A DNA stretch of 64,000 nucleotides from Todiramphus chloris collaris (lineage: Eukaryota; Chordata; Aves; Coraciiformes; Alcedinidae), in NCBI GenBank assembly GCA_025345505.1, contig JANVCC010000120.1:1060940-1124939 (forward strand), given 5' to 3'. Position numbers and translations under genes: made by a program. Shown here piece after piece: positions 54,131 through 64,000 of the stretch. The first letter of the stretch is position 1; each line of letters starts with the position of its first letter. Under the pieces are notes generated by a model. The model was not told the origin of the DNA. It worked only from the letters and a program-made list of their open reading frames with translations, and ran no database searches.

Positions 54131-57105
54131 TCCTTCAAATAATTTAACTCTGTGGATCCTGTGGGTATTTAGTGTGGGCTCTTTGAGCTGTGCTGGCCAC
54201 GTGGTAATCAGTCATGTTAAATCACATGGCTCTGCTGCCAGGGGTGGATTGGAGAACACACTAGTACTTACGCTGAATATTCATGAGGGCAAATTAGAAA
54301 TCCAGTCCTCCTGGGCACGTGCGTATGCAACTTTGGTATTGCTTTCTCACCAGGCAGCCAGCGTGGCACAAATGTTCAGGTGGGGTGGACACAAACCCAC
54401 CCGGGGTGAAGCCCAGATGCCTGCAGGCTCCTCCTCACTGCCACGTCGCTGCCATCTCCAGCCAGCTCTCTGCCTGCTGGGGGTCCTGGCCCAGAGCTGG
54501 AGCATCAACGCGCACACCTCCCCACCTTGTCATCCACACGCAGGCAATTCAGCAACACGAGGTATTACAGGGCTCAGCTGGGGAAAGCCTCGGGTGTCCT
54601 CAGCCGTGCAGCTTTCCTCCACTGTCTCTTGCATCCTCAGCACCTCCTTCCGTCACCGTTGCTCTCCCCTACCGACACACGCTGCTTCCAAACGAGGACA
54701 GATGCTGTCCTGCTTCTCTGCTGGGCCGTTCTCATCTCCACGTGGCACTGCTTCCACAGGGCTGGTGAAAAGCCAGCCAGCTTCTCCCAGTCTTCTCAGA
54801 TAAGCAGGATTAAAACTTGCTTATTCCTTCTCCACCTGAGCAAGGGCAGGAGGGACAGAACCGGCATCCTTATCTTTTTCTTATCTCCAGTGCAGCTGCT
54901 TGTCTCTGGTTGTGGAGGAGAGATGCCCCCAGACCCTGCTCACGTAGACACGTGTCTCTTCTAATGCCTGACAATGTCCTTCCTTGTATTAACAGGGGCC
55001 TCTCTCATAACACCGTTTTCTTTTTAACTGTTGCTGAGGCCTCTGGGGAAAACCTTCAGATACCTGATTGCAACAGATACCAAGGGAAAACCACAGCAAC
55101 CCTGATCCCTTTTCCCCACGTATATGCAAACAGATACACTTTAAGCCATCTGCAAACCACAACACACGCTGCTCTTGCCGCTCTGTCCCCTTCTTTTTCT
55201 TACAGATAAATATCCATGATTCCTTGTGATTTCAGGCCAGTCCCAGAGGGACTGGTTGGCCCAGAGTTTTCTTCAGGGTATGGTCTTTTATCTCCTTCTC
55301 TCAGCTGGATCATGTCACAGCTAGCCCTGTTGGCCAGCTAGCCAGGCTGCAGCAGCTGTATCTTTAGCTACCCATGTCTGGTGTTAGAACCCTCTCAGGC
55401 TGGATATGTGTCTCTGGAGACAAAAAAAATCCCAGCGGTTCAGGGCATTGGTGTTGTGCATCTTCTCATCAGAAAATAAAACTCGTGTCTGTTAATGCGT
55501 GGAGAAGAGGGGCCAGAGCTGCATGTGGCAGTGTGGTTTGTCCCATCTTGGTTAGAAATGCTGCTGGGCATTCCTCAGCAGCCCTCCCGGGTCACCCTGA
55601 GGGCTGACACCCTCCTGCTGGGTACATCCATCTAACTGCTTTCCAACTGAAATCAAAGCAGGGCTCAGAGAAAGCCTTTCCTTCTCTTTCCACCCTCCTG
55701 GCTTTTACACTCACTGAATTGAGCTGAAGCAAGGTTATCAGGCCCCTGCAGGGCTGTTGACCAATTACAGAGCACCCTGAATTACCATCACACTTGTACC
55801 TGTGCCAAAAAACATCAAGTGTGCTGTGAAGAGCCTTGCACAGGCTTTTGGGGTAAATGTTATGACCTCCTTTGTAGAACATGCTCGGATTTACTGATGG
55901 AACTGCTGTGCAAGGAGTAGACCAATGACTATATTAGATAGTGAGACACAGAGAAGGGCACATGCAGAGCCCAGCAAGGGGGATGATGTTCTGTTGCCAC
56001 TGGAAGGCTCAGCCATGGACACACGGGCATCTCAGACAGATCTTGGGAGGTGAGGCGGTGTTGGGGCTGGGCAGAGTCCTGGCACTGGGTTGCTTGGAGG
56101 CAGCAGCTTGTTAAAGGCTCTGCCCTGGCATCTCTCCAGCCTGGGGAATCACAAGTTCACAGTCAGGCTCTGCAGAGAGTTCATGAGCTCATAGGCCAGA
56201 TCAAAGCACTGGATCCTGGCATCATCCCTCTCTGGGAGGGCTGAATATCCACCCAAGCCCTGTGATGTGGGCCATGCCCAGGCCTCACTAGTGTGTAACT
56301 GCCCCATCTTGTTCAATCATCTCCTATCTGGTGCAAAGGGATGGAGAAAGTCAGTCACAGAGAAAGTAGAAAATGCCCCCTGGAGCCTGGGCAGATGGTG
56401 AGGTCTACAAAGACCACCAGCTCTCACTCCCTCCCACGTGCACATAGAGTTTCAGAGCCTTGCAGTGAGCTGGAGCAAGAAAAGACCCAGGGATCTGGGA
56501 TGTCTCCAGATGTCACCCATTTACTGCTTCTCTTTGCTGCCTTCTATTTTATAGACCTCCAGCCCCAGCTAAGAGCAGAGCACAGCACAGTGTGCCTGGC
56601 ACTGTGAGATGCGGGAGATGCCAGAGCTGCTGCTGTGCACCCCAAGGCAGTGGAACAGAGGTGACACCCCAGAGATACTGGAGCAGGGAGCTTTGGGGAC
56701 ACCCCAGTCCATTCCCTAGAGGGGTAACTGATTGGGAAACACGGGGAGGGAAGGGTCTGAGAGAAGAGGAAAGTCAGGCTGGAGTGCTGACCTCATCAAG
56801 GCTGTGACACCACATCCGTCGCATCCCCTGCCCCAGGGCTGGGAGCTTTTCCTTTCAGACAGCTTTTAGAAACCAGATTTTTGTCCCTTTGATAAACAAA
56901 CGTGCATTTGCACGCATACACCTTCACATGCATAGACATTCACCATGCACATATGTGTTCTCATGTATGGACACACCCTTGGGCACCATCACATCAAAAC
57001 CTGTGACACGTGTTCCTGCTGCCACCAACCTGGGTGAGGAGGGACCTCGCAGCCCTGAGCATCACCAGCAGCCTGAATCCTCCTCCACTCACACCTGGGC
57101 TCCAT
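54131..57105. other. Unique DNA without a recognised gene
   Basis: The first 170 bases remain AT-rich, with GTTAAATCACATGG and GAATATTCATGAGGGC. No recognised repeat family, exon or RNA gene follows. An AATAAA near 55482 has no transcript context. Confidence 0.5.
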
Positions 57106-57150
57106 CTCTCTCCCTCCCTGCCTCCCTCCATCCCTCCCTCCCTCCCTCTC
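57106..57150. repeat. (CCCT)n microsatellite
   Basis: Imperfect CCCT/CTCC tetramers over about 45 bases. On the minus strand it reads as a G-rich AGGG tract. Confidence 0.92.
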
Positions 57151-57430
57151 GCACACATTAAGGGATTACACTGTGATCTTTTCAATCTCCCTGTCAATAG
57201 ATTTCTTTTTTTGCCAGCCGATTTTTTTTGCAGCTCGAGCTCTTTCACTTCATTAATGCGCCCAGAAGGGAAGAGCAGCTGCCTGCATTGTCTGTCTATG
57301 AAAATTTCTTGCGCTGCTGGATTTGTAAAACAACTGATTAAAGACAATGCAATTAATTATTCCTTGATGAAATAGTGGAAATTATCCTGAAAAATGAAGA
57401 AATTTAGCAGTGGAACATTAAATCCCCATA
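57151..57430. promoter_or_regulatory. AT-rich candidate regulatory block
   Basis: A 280-base AT-rich, non-repetitive block with sharp edges. Motifs: CATTAAGGGATTACACTG, CTTCATTAATGCGCC, ACAACTGATTAAAGAC, GCAATTAATTATTCC, GGAACATTAAATCCCC and CATAATTATGTC (a TAATTA palindrome). GGGATTA and its variants fit bicoid/Otx-type sites, and TAATTA fits paired homeodomain sites. The density of such motifs is among the highest in the window. Confidence 0.42.
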
Positions 57431-57562
57431 ATTATGTCATTTCTACAGAGCGGGCAGGGAGGTGAAGTATAAAAATAAAATCCAGCCGCAGTCTTTGTGC
57501 CGGTGTCTTGCTGGGTGCTGTGGGACACGGTGCCCTCTGGCCACCCTGATGTCTGCTGTGCA

Positions 57563-57616
57563 GGAGACCCCAGCACCCTGCAGAGACCCCTGGCACCCTG
57601 CGGAGACCCCCAGCAC
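57563..57616. repeat. 20-bp tandem repeat
   Basis: Two full units and one partial of a GAGACCCC-AGCACCCTGC type sequence; copies differ at two or three positions. Confidence 0.8.
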
Positions 57617-58085
57617 AGGCAAAAGCACAAGCCAAGCGTGGCTGGTCCTTGTAGAGCCCTGGGGCCAAGACATCTCCCATGCTCCAGGCTGGGTGTGAGC
57701 ATCCAGCTGCGCTTACAGCATCCTCCGTCATGCAGACCCCAGGGTGGGGCTGGGGAAGTATCCACACCCTGGCACCACCACCACCCTGCTGGGACAGCCC
57801 TGGAAAGTCTGAGATCCCTTTGGAAGGAAGCTGTGGCCCAGCCTTCCTCATCCTCACCCCTGCTCCCCACTGAGAAGATAAGGCTTCAGCTCCAGCTCCT
57901 CCTGGGGTCATGACAGCCATGCCATTGTGGACAGCACCATCTGCAACCACAGGGACACCAGGTGGGGTCCTGGAATGTGCCCCACGTGCCATGGTCCATG
58001 GTACCCCCTGCACCAGCAGGGAGGAGACCCATGGCTCCAGGCACCACTCGGCCACCTCCTCCATCCTGTCTCATGCGAGTGAGCT

Positions 58086-59379
58086 GGTGCCTGTGCATGT
58101 GAATGTGTGTGTGTGCCTGTGCATGTGTGTGTGTACATGTGTGTGTGTGCATGTGTGTGTGTGCATGTGTGTGTGTGCATGTGTGTGTGTGTGCCCGTGC
58201 ATGTGTGTGCCCGTGCATGTGTGTGTGTGCCCATGCCTGTGCGTGTGTGTACCCATGCATGTGAATATGTGTGTGTGTGCCTGTGCATGTGCATGTGTTG
58301 GTGCCTGTGCGTGCGTGTGTGCTGTGTCATGTGTGTGCCTGTGTGTCTGCATGTGCTGGTTCATGTGTGTGCCTGTGCATGTGCATCTGCTGGTTCACAT
58401 GCATGCCTGTGCATGTGCTGGTTCACATGTGTGCTTGTGTATGTGATGGTTCATGTGTGTGCTTGTGTATGTTCTGGTTCGTGTGTGTGACTGTGTATGT
58501 GCTGGTTCGTGTGTGTGCCTATGCATGTGCATGTGCTGGTTCGTGTGTGTGCCTGTGCGTGTCTATGTGATGGTTCGTGTGTGTGCCAGCACCTATGTGT
58601 GTGCTGGTGCCTGTTCATGTGCCTCATGTGCCTCATGTGCCTGTGCATGTGCCAGAGCCTGTGTGTGCCAGTGCCAGTGGCAGTGCCTGTGTGTGCCGAT
58701 GGCTGTGCGCGTGCCAGTGCTTCTGTATGTGCCGGTGCCTGTGTGTTAGCCCATGCTGGTGCATGTGCTGGTGCCTGTGTGTGTGCCCCATGTGCCTGTG
58801 CATGTGTGTGTGCCGGTGCCTGTGTGTGTGCCCCATGTGCCCATGCATGTGCCTGTGTGTGTGCCCCATGTGCCCATGCATGTGTCTGTGTGTGTGCCCA
58901 TGTGTGTGTCTGTGTGTGTGCCCCATGTGCCCATGAGTGTGTTTGTGTGTGTGCCCGTGCGTGTGTCTGTGTGTGTGCCCCATGTGCCCGTGCGTGTGTC
59001 TGTGTGTGTGCCAGTGCCTGTGTGTGTGCCCATGTGCCCATGCATGTGTCTGTGTGTGTGCCCATGCGTGTGTCTGTGCGTGTGCCCGTGTGTGTGCCCA
59101 TGCGTGTGTCTGTGTGTGTGCCCGTGTGCCCGTGCGTGTGTCTGTGCGAGTGCCCGTGTGTGTGTCTGTGTGTGTGCCCGTGCGTGTGTCTGTGTGTGTG
59201 CCCATGTGCCCATGCGTGTGTCTGTGCATGTGCCCGTGTGTGTCTGTGTGTGTGCCCGTGCGTGTGTCTGTGCATGTGCCCGTGCATGTGTCTGTGTGTG
59301 TGCCCGTGTGCCCGTGCGTGTGTCTGTGTGTGTGCCCGTGTGCCCGTGCGTGTGTCTGTGCGTGTGCCGGTGCGTGTCC
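58086..59379. repeat. 1.3-kb TG-rich minisatellite/microsatellite array
   Basis: An array with almost continuous alternation of purine and pyrimidine. Three parts can be told apart. From 58086 to about 58330 it is short GTGTGTGCAT-type units. From about 58330 to 58620, eight or so units carry TGGTTC. From about 58740 to the end, a 24-bp unit built of GTGTGTCTGTGTGTGTGCCC with CGTGC or CATGC endings dominates, with CCCATGTG variants. It has few or no stop codons in several frames, so open frames of up to about 350 codons (Cys-Val-rich on plus, His-Thr-rich on minus) run through it; these are not genes. Alternating GT/GC DNA can adopt Z-form. Copy number in the assembly may be unreliable. Confidence 0.96.
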
Positions 59380-59514
59380 CCAGCCGAGCAGGGAGAATCC
59401 CCGCCACGGGAGCAGGGCTGCAGCGCTGAATCACAGCCCCAGCGCGGGGGAGCGGGGGAGGCAGGGGGAGCGCGTTGCATGGGGAGAGGATGTGCCTCCT
59501 CCACACTCGCAGCT
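59380..59514. other. Short GC-rich flank of the array
   Basis: GC-rich unique sequence directly after the TG-rich array, with several CpG and GGGGGAGCGGGGGAGG. No feature recognised. Confidence 0.5.
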
Positions 59515-59700
59515 GGGGACTGTTGATTTTATTTATTTATTCTATTCTGAGATTTATCAAACGTGGGACTGGAGCCTTCCCGAGCCTGGTGTGCGTGGAA
59601 CAAATCCAGGCCCCACATACCACCTGCCGGAATGTAATTACCAGATGCGTTAAATGAATAAATCTTCCGGGCACCGTTTTCTGTTAGTGCTGTTAAACCC
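59515..59700. other. Candidate noncoding element after the TG array
   Basis: An AT-rich, non-repetitive stretch with GATTTTATTTATTTATTC, GAGATTTATCAAACG, GGAATGTAATTACC and GTTAAATGAATAAATC. GGAATG fits a TEAD-type core and TAATTA a homeodomain core. Sharp transition from the GC-rich array flank. Low certainty. Confidence 0.3.
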
Positions 59701-60860
59701 ATGAGGAAAGCCTCCGGCTCTGCCCTGAGCTGCCAGTGCCACCTCTGTCACTCTGAGCCCCCTGCATACCCTGGACACAGGGTCTTGGATCTAGACGGTC
59801 TGAACCAAGCTCCCCCAGGGTCTCACCTCTGGGTCGTCACCATCAGGTCATTTGAGACTCGTTCTGTGTCCCTTAGCCCTTCTTAGCACGAGGGGTGGGT
59901 GGACCTGCAATGGAGCCCCTGCCCATGGTAGGGGTGCTGTAGCTCTAGGAGTGGTAAGGGAACAGATTTCATGGTTTATGATAGTGAGCAGGGTGCTACA
60001 GGGCTTGGAGAAGGGACAGTCCCTTTGGGGTGTCAAGCAGGAGGCAAGGAGTGACCAGAAGGATGTTCCGTTTAAAGCTTTGGCGAGTTAAGTGCAGAGT
60101 TGGGGCCTGTGAGTGAGAGAAGGTTTCCATCCACCCCAGCGTGGGAGACCAGAACCAGCATCAGGAATGGGTCCTGGGTGGGGGATCCCTGCAGGGTGGC
60201 TGTCTCTTTCTCTGGGAAAAGCACCAGAGCAGGATGATTGTGCTCTTTTGGGAGAGGACACTCTCATTTTCCCCTTCAATTTTATTTCATCCTTTTTACC
60301 TCTCCTCTGACTTCCTCCTGGTGGGGCTGGTTGAAGTCTGCAGATGCAGCGCTTGGGAAAAAGAGTTGAGTCTCCAAAATGGTCTTCAAATCAGTCACAG
60401 CCAGGCCCGTGCTCCTGCTTGGTCCTCCTCTGACAGGGTTCTTGGGCAGGCTTTGCTTTCTGTTTATCAATGTGTTTTAGAAAGGTCTTCTCCTGTGAGC
60501 ATCAGCTGCTCTCCTTTCAGAGGTTTTAGCTAGAAACAAAGCATGAAAAGTTCAACTAATCACATGCTGGTTAATATTTCTCTAATTCCAGTTTGAAAAA
60601 AAAACCCAGAAAACCTAAATGGAAGAAAGCAGCGATGGCAATCTAGGCTTAGGGAGCCTGGGTGTTGAGGACAGCTCGTGAAAATTGTTCTGCACCCATT
60701 TTCTGACCATTTCTACTAATCACATACCATGAAATGAACAGTTTGCAAACACCCCATGGGCTGAAATTTGTTTGCATAAACTATTCAGTGAACACTTGCA
60801 GATAACAAATTCATTTGCAGAAATCAGGATCAGCTTCTCAGCAACTTGCAAATGGGAAAT

Positions 60861-60902
60861 GAAAATAAAAAAAAAGAAAAAAAAAAACCCAAACAACAAA
60901 CC
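60861..60902. repeat. A-rich tract
   Basis: Poly-A with G and C interruptions ending in AAACAACAAA. Possibly a decayed retro-insertion tail. Confidence 0.75.
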
Positions 60903-61244
60903 AAGCAAAGCCCCTCAGTGAATCGTGCACGAGGAGCTTCTTCTTCCTGCAGGACCACAGTTCTTCCCGGTGATGCAGATGTTTCTGGCAGTGGTGCAGA
61001 AGGGGCTGCATCACTTTCTGGTGCAGTCAGAAAGAGGCAGGATCGCTTGTGGGGAACGGTTTGTGGTGACTTTCTATTAAAAAATGCCATGGGCTGTGTC
61101 AGAGCCTTCCCAAGGAAATGGGCGAGGATTGCAGGGTCAGAGATCACAGCTGGGTCTACAGGAGAGGTGCTGAGCTCCCAGGGACTCTGAACACAGTACC
61201 AAGGGGGATTAGGTTGTAAACAAGACCTTTGCATCACAATTGTG

Positions 61245-61270
61245 GTTTTGTTTGTTTGTTTGTTTGTTTT
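61245..61270. repeat. (TTTG)n microsatellite
   Basis: About six TTTG tetramers. Confidence 0.92.
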
Positions 61271-62224
61271 GGTTGCTTTTTTTTTAATAGAGCAGAATTT
61301 TTGGACATTTGACTTTTTTTGGGTGCTGACAGATGCTAAACCCAGCCATGGGTTCTGCTGAATGGGACTCTTTTTATAACTGCCTCCCTGGAGGGCCCGT
61401 GAAAGGAATAGAAGAGCCATCAGAGATCCCTGGTGAGGATGGGGTGAGCAGGGCTTCAACGGTCCTGCTCCACTCAGGGAAAGCTGTGTTGGGTGGTGCT
61501 GGCATCTCCGCTCCTGCAGTTTCCTCATGCTTCCCCCAGGTATCCCTGCTCCTGGAGCTGTTCTCTGGTTTCTATTATTTAAGAGTGAAAACTACAATTG
61601 GACTTGAAGAAGATGCAGTTATCCCAAAACAGACCAATGGAGTAGGAAGGAAAGTCAAGTTTCCAATCATCATTTTTCCTTTTTTAAAAATAAATATATA
61701 TTTTTCCCCTTCAAAGAAGAAAATTTGATTTCAGACACTTTTTCATACTGTAAATGTAAAACTCCTTCTTCCTGCGAACCCTCTAACAGTGAGAGGGATG
61801 TGCTGATGCTCAGACTATCACATCTCTAAAGGGCTGTGGAATTTGACCCACCCCAACTGCTGGGTCCTACGTCCCTTGTGGCACCCATGCTGGTGACGTG
61901 CCCTGCTTCATGCTGCCTGGCCTGGTGGCATCACGAAGGTGTTGAGTCCTCTGCCACGATGCTCCTCCACAGGGACTGGAGCTGAGCTGTCTCTGCTTGG
62001 CTCAGTCCATCACTGGGCAGGTCCTGGGTCGTGGCATGGCAAATCGTGCTGGGGCAAGAGCAGAGCAGAGCTGTGTGGAGCCAACCTGCAGGCTCCGGCA
62101 TGGGCAACAGGGCAACAAGGTGATGATGGGGCTGAAACCAGCCCCCAGCCCCCAAGCAACAGGACCTCCCTCCTCCTCATCTTGCCCCAGTCCTGGCCAG
62201 GAGGACCCCAGAGCTCACAGGGGG

Positions 62225-62243
62225 CCCCCCCCCCCCCCCCCCC
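62225..62243. repeat. Poly-C tract
   Basis: Nineteen consecutive C, preceded by GGGG. Length is likely to be uncertain in the assembly, and the minus strand is a G tract. Confidence 0.92.
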
Positions 62244-62407
62244 AGCCATCACAGCAGCTCCAGCTTTCCAGGAAGGAACTGAGCTCCAGGAATTAAAAGC
62301 TATGCAGCGAGATGTGACAAAAAGGAAGAAAATGCCTTCAAATGTGCCACCTTCATCTCTCCCAGCACTTCACCTTTCCGTCGGCTTCAGTTATTTCACA
62401 GCCTCTG

Positions 62408-62468
62408 GAAAAGAAGAAGAAGAAGAAAAAAAAAAAAACCAAAACCACAAAACAACAACAAAAAAAAA
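62408..62468. repeat. (GAA)n/A-rich tract
   Basis: GAA triplets grading into poly-A with ACC and ACAAC interruptions over about 60 bases. Confidence 0.85.
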
Positions 62469-62754
62469 CCCGGTTAGGAACTTGCTGAATAAATCATATC
62501 CGTTCCCTCCCCCACCTCCCTCCTTTCTTTTGTGCAAATCAAAGGCTGGGAGCTGCCAGAAGCTGACAACGGTGCCCCCAGCCCCCACCTCGCCGTTCCT
62601 CCCGGCCCCCGTCCTTGGAACTTTGGGGGAATACGCGGCGGTTTCAGAAGCAATCAAACTCTGACAGCCCAGCCGGAGGGACCCGGGGGGAGCGGGGAGC
62701 GGGAGCTCTGCTGCTGTCGCTCCTGCAGGCGCTCGCTGCCTGCTCCCCGTGGGT

Positions 62755-62871
62755 CTTGTAGTTTGGAAACAAGGTACCGAACATGTGGGGAAGGCTGATA
62801 ATCTCAAAAGTGTCTGTGATTAAGTGAAACCAGCAAATTGAGATGCTTAGACAATTAGTAATCTTGGCGTG
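62755..62871. other. Candidate noncoding element
   Basis: An AT-rich, non-repetitive segment with GTTTGGAAACAAGGTACCG, GGCTGATAATCTC, GTGATTAAGTG, CAAATTGAGATGC and ACAATTAGTAATCTTGG. Motif density and sharp edges (GC-rich left, poly-A right) resemble the better candidates at 53540 and 57151. Confidence 0.35.
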
Positions 62872-62898
62872 AAAAAAAAAAAAAACCCAAAAAAAACC
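62872..62898. repeat. A-rich tract
   Basis: Fourteen A, CCC, eight A, CCC. It marks the right edge of the candidate element. Confidence 0.85.
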
Positions 62899-64000
62899 CA
62901 GCCCATCACTAAAAAACAACCCTGAAATAATCAAAGAAGAACGGAGGGTTTGGAGTTTATTTTTATTTGGTTTTATTTATCTTCCTTTATCCCTCCCTCC
63001 CCCTGTCTAATTTCCTAAGCTTGTCCCAGTTAGATTTGAAGCAAGAGAGCAGGCAGCAGTACTCCCGGCTCCAAAACACTCCTGCTGATTTCCCGTCTCC
63101 ACCCGAGAGCTGGGCACAGGCACAGCTGCCTTGCTGGTGCCGAGGGAGGTGGCCCGGGGACGCTGGTCAGGGCTGCTCAGGCTGCCAGCCACACTCCATC
63201 ACTGCCACACTGCTTCGTTGCCCACCGCGGGGCAGGGGAGGTGGCAGCGTGCCCATCGCAGCCCACGCACCGGTAGGGCTGGCAAGAGGAGTTCTGCCCG
63301 CACCAGTTCCTGGGCCTGCACGATGGGCAAAGCCAACTGTGCCACAGACCCAGGATAGAGCGTTCCCTGTCTGCCCTCCTGCAGCTGCCTTCCAGGAGAT
63401 CTCCTTGGCTGCAGGTGGTGCCCAGGCCATTGAGGAGGTTAGTCCCAAAGGTTGGCAAATGCTCATGCCAGGTCCTGTCCCCACACCGCCGTGTGCCCAG
63501 TGCTCTCATCTGCTCCACAACACCCTGCTGACAGGAGAGGGTATAGCTGGGGGGCACCTCTGTGCAGCATATGGTGAGCACAGGGTACCTGGCAGCACAG
63601 CCTGACAGCAGCAAACCACAGCCAGGAGCAGGGCAAGGGCACCTCTCAGGAGTCTCCTCTGACTTTGGCCAGCTCCCACATTGTCCCTGTGCCTCTGCAT
63701 CCTTCGAAAGCCAAAACTGATGTCTGTGTCTGTGGCTCTGCCTCTCCCAGCTCCATTGGAGCCTCAGGTGTGTCTTCCAGCAGCTGAGCAGTGATGTCTC
63801 CCTGTGATGAGTTCCTGAGCCTTGGCCAGCCTGTACCTTTGAAGGGCTCAGAAGCAGCAGCATTCCAGACTTGGAGGATGCAACCAACGCACACTACTTA
63901 GTGTGCAACCGACATAGTCCTCAATCAATGCACATTAGGGCTGTGAGTTGTCATGGGACCCACCATGTCCTCTCAGCAGTGACAAGGACCCTCTGGGCAC
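62899..64000. other. Unique DNA to the end of the window
   Basis: An AT-rich start (GTTTATTTTTATTTGGTTTT near 62956) gives way to mixed GC-rich DNA. The open frames overlap on both strands, including a 212-codon plus frame (62967-63605) and a 236-codon minus frame (63177-63887). No domain or repeat was recognised. Confidence 0.5.

Larger units (their letters stand above)
59701..62224. other. Unique DNA without a recognised gene
   Basis: AT-richer parts at about 60535-60850 and 61600-61750, with A-rich and TTTG tracts listed separately. A plus-strand frame of 131 codons (61333-61728) has no domain. No repeat family was recognised. Confidence 0.5.

Noticed and set aside
55374..55607. Possible second LTR (TGTTAGAACC start and AATAAAACTC signal)
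   Set aside because: Only a TG start and an AATAAA fit; no recognised LTR wording, no TATA box and no clear CA end.
58451..59526. Long open frames (up to 351 codons) on both strands in the TG-rich array
   Set aside because: They arise because the repeat lacks stop codons in several frames; the peptides are pure low-complexity His-Thr or Cys-Val runs.

Overview
The window is vertebrate nuclear DNA, almost certainly from a bird. The interspersed repeats that can be recognised are CR1 LINE fragments, several ending in the bird-type ATTCTATG tail, plus one solitary endogenous-retrovirus LTR of a type common in birds. No mammalian SINE or L1 sequence was seen. The DNA is fairly GC-rich, has CpG-dense patches, and carries two assembly gaps (10 N and 100 N).

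No complete protein-coding gene, rRNA, tRNA, microRNA or CRISPR array could be supported. The many open frames overlap on both strands and show no recognisable domain. The only recognisable protein-level relics are broken C-terminal ends of the CR1 reverse-transcriptase ORF. The window is best read as intergenic or intronic DNA next to an unseen gene. Several AT-richer stretches dense in TAAT/ATTA, octamer or RFX-type motifs stand out from the GC-rich surroundings and are candidate noncoding regulatory elements. Conservation cannot be tested here, so they stay at low confidence.

Layout: 1-8.6 kb is unique DNA with two minus-strand CR1 fragments and two AT-rich islands. 8.6-11.2 kb has two CpG-dense blocks and one AT-rich element. 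11.2-19.4 kb is unique DNA with GA, TG and TTTTA microsatellites and a 16-bp tandem array broken by an N gap. 20.6-22.4 kb holds a diverged inverted repeat of about 150 bp per arm, with one CR1 fragment in its spacer and another abutting its right arm. 29.8-30.2 kb is the solo LTR. 31-37.4 kb has CpG-dense and octamer-bearing candidate elements, a GATA repeat, two exon-like segments and a plus-strand CR1. 39-48.3 kb has a short CpG patch, a long unassigned open frame, two plus-strand CR1 copies, the 100-N gap and a perfect RFX X-box palindrome. 50.7-51.8 kb has a 22-bp minisatellite and a CR1 end. 53.5-57.4 kb has two of the better-looking candidate regulatory blocks. 58.1-59.4 kb is a 1.3-kb TG-rich array that gives long but meaningless open frames on both strands. 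59.4-64 kb is unique DNA with A-rich and C-rich tracts and two more candidate elements.

No gene set works together here and no convincing new system was found. The points most worth checking are the inverted repeat with its neighbouring CR1 insertion, the two phase-compatible exon-like segments at 36.3 and 37.4 kb, the X-box at 46.1 kb, and the motif-rich blocks at 53.5 and 57.2 kb.
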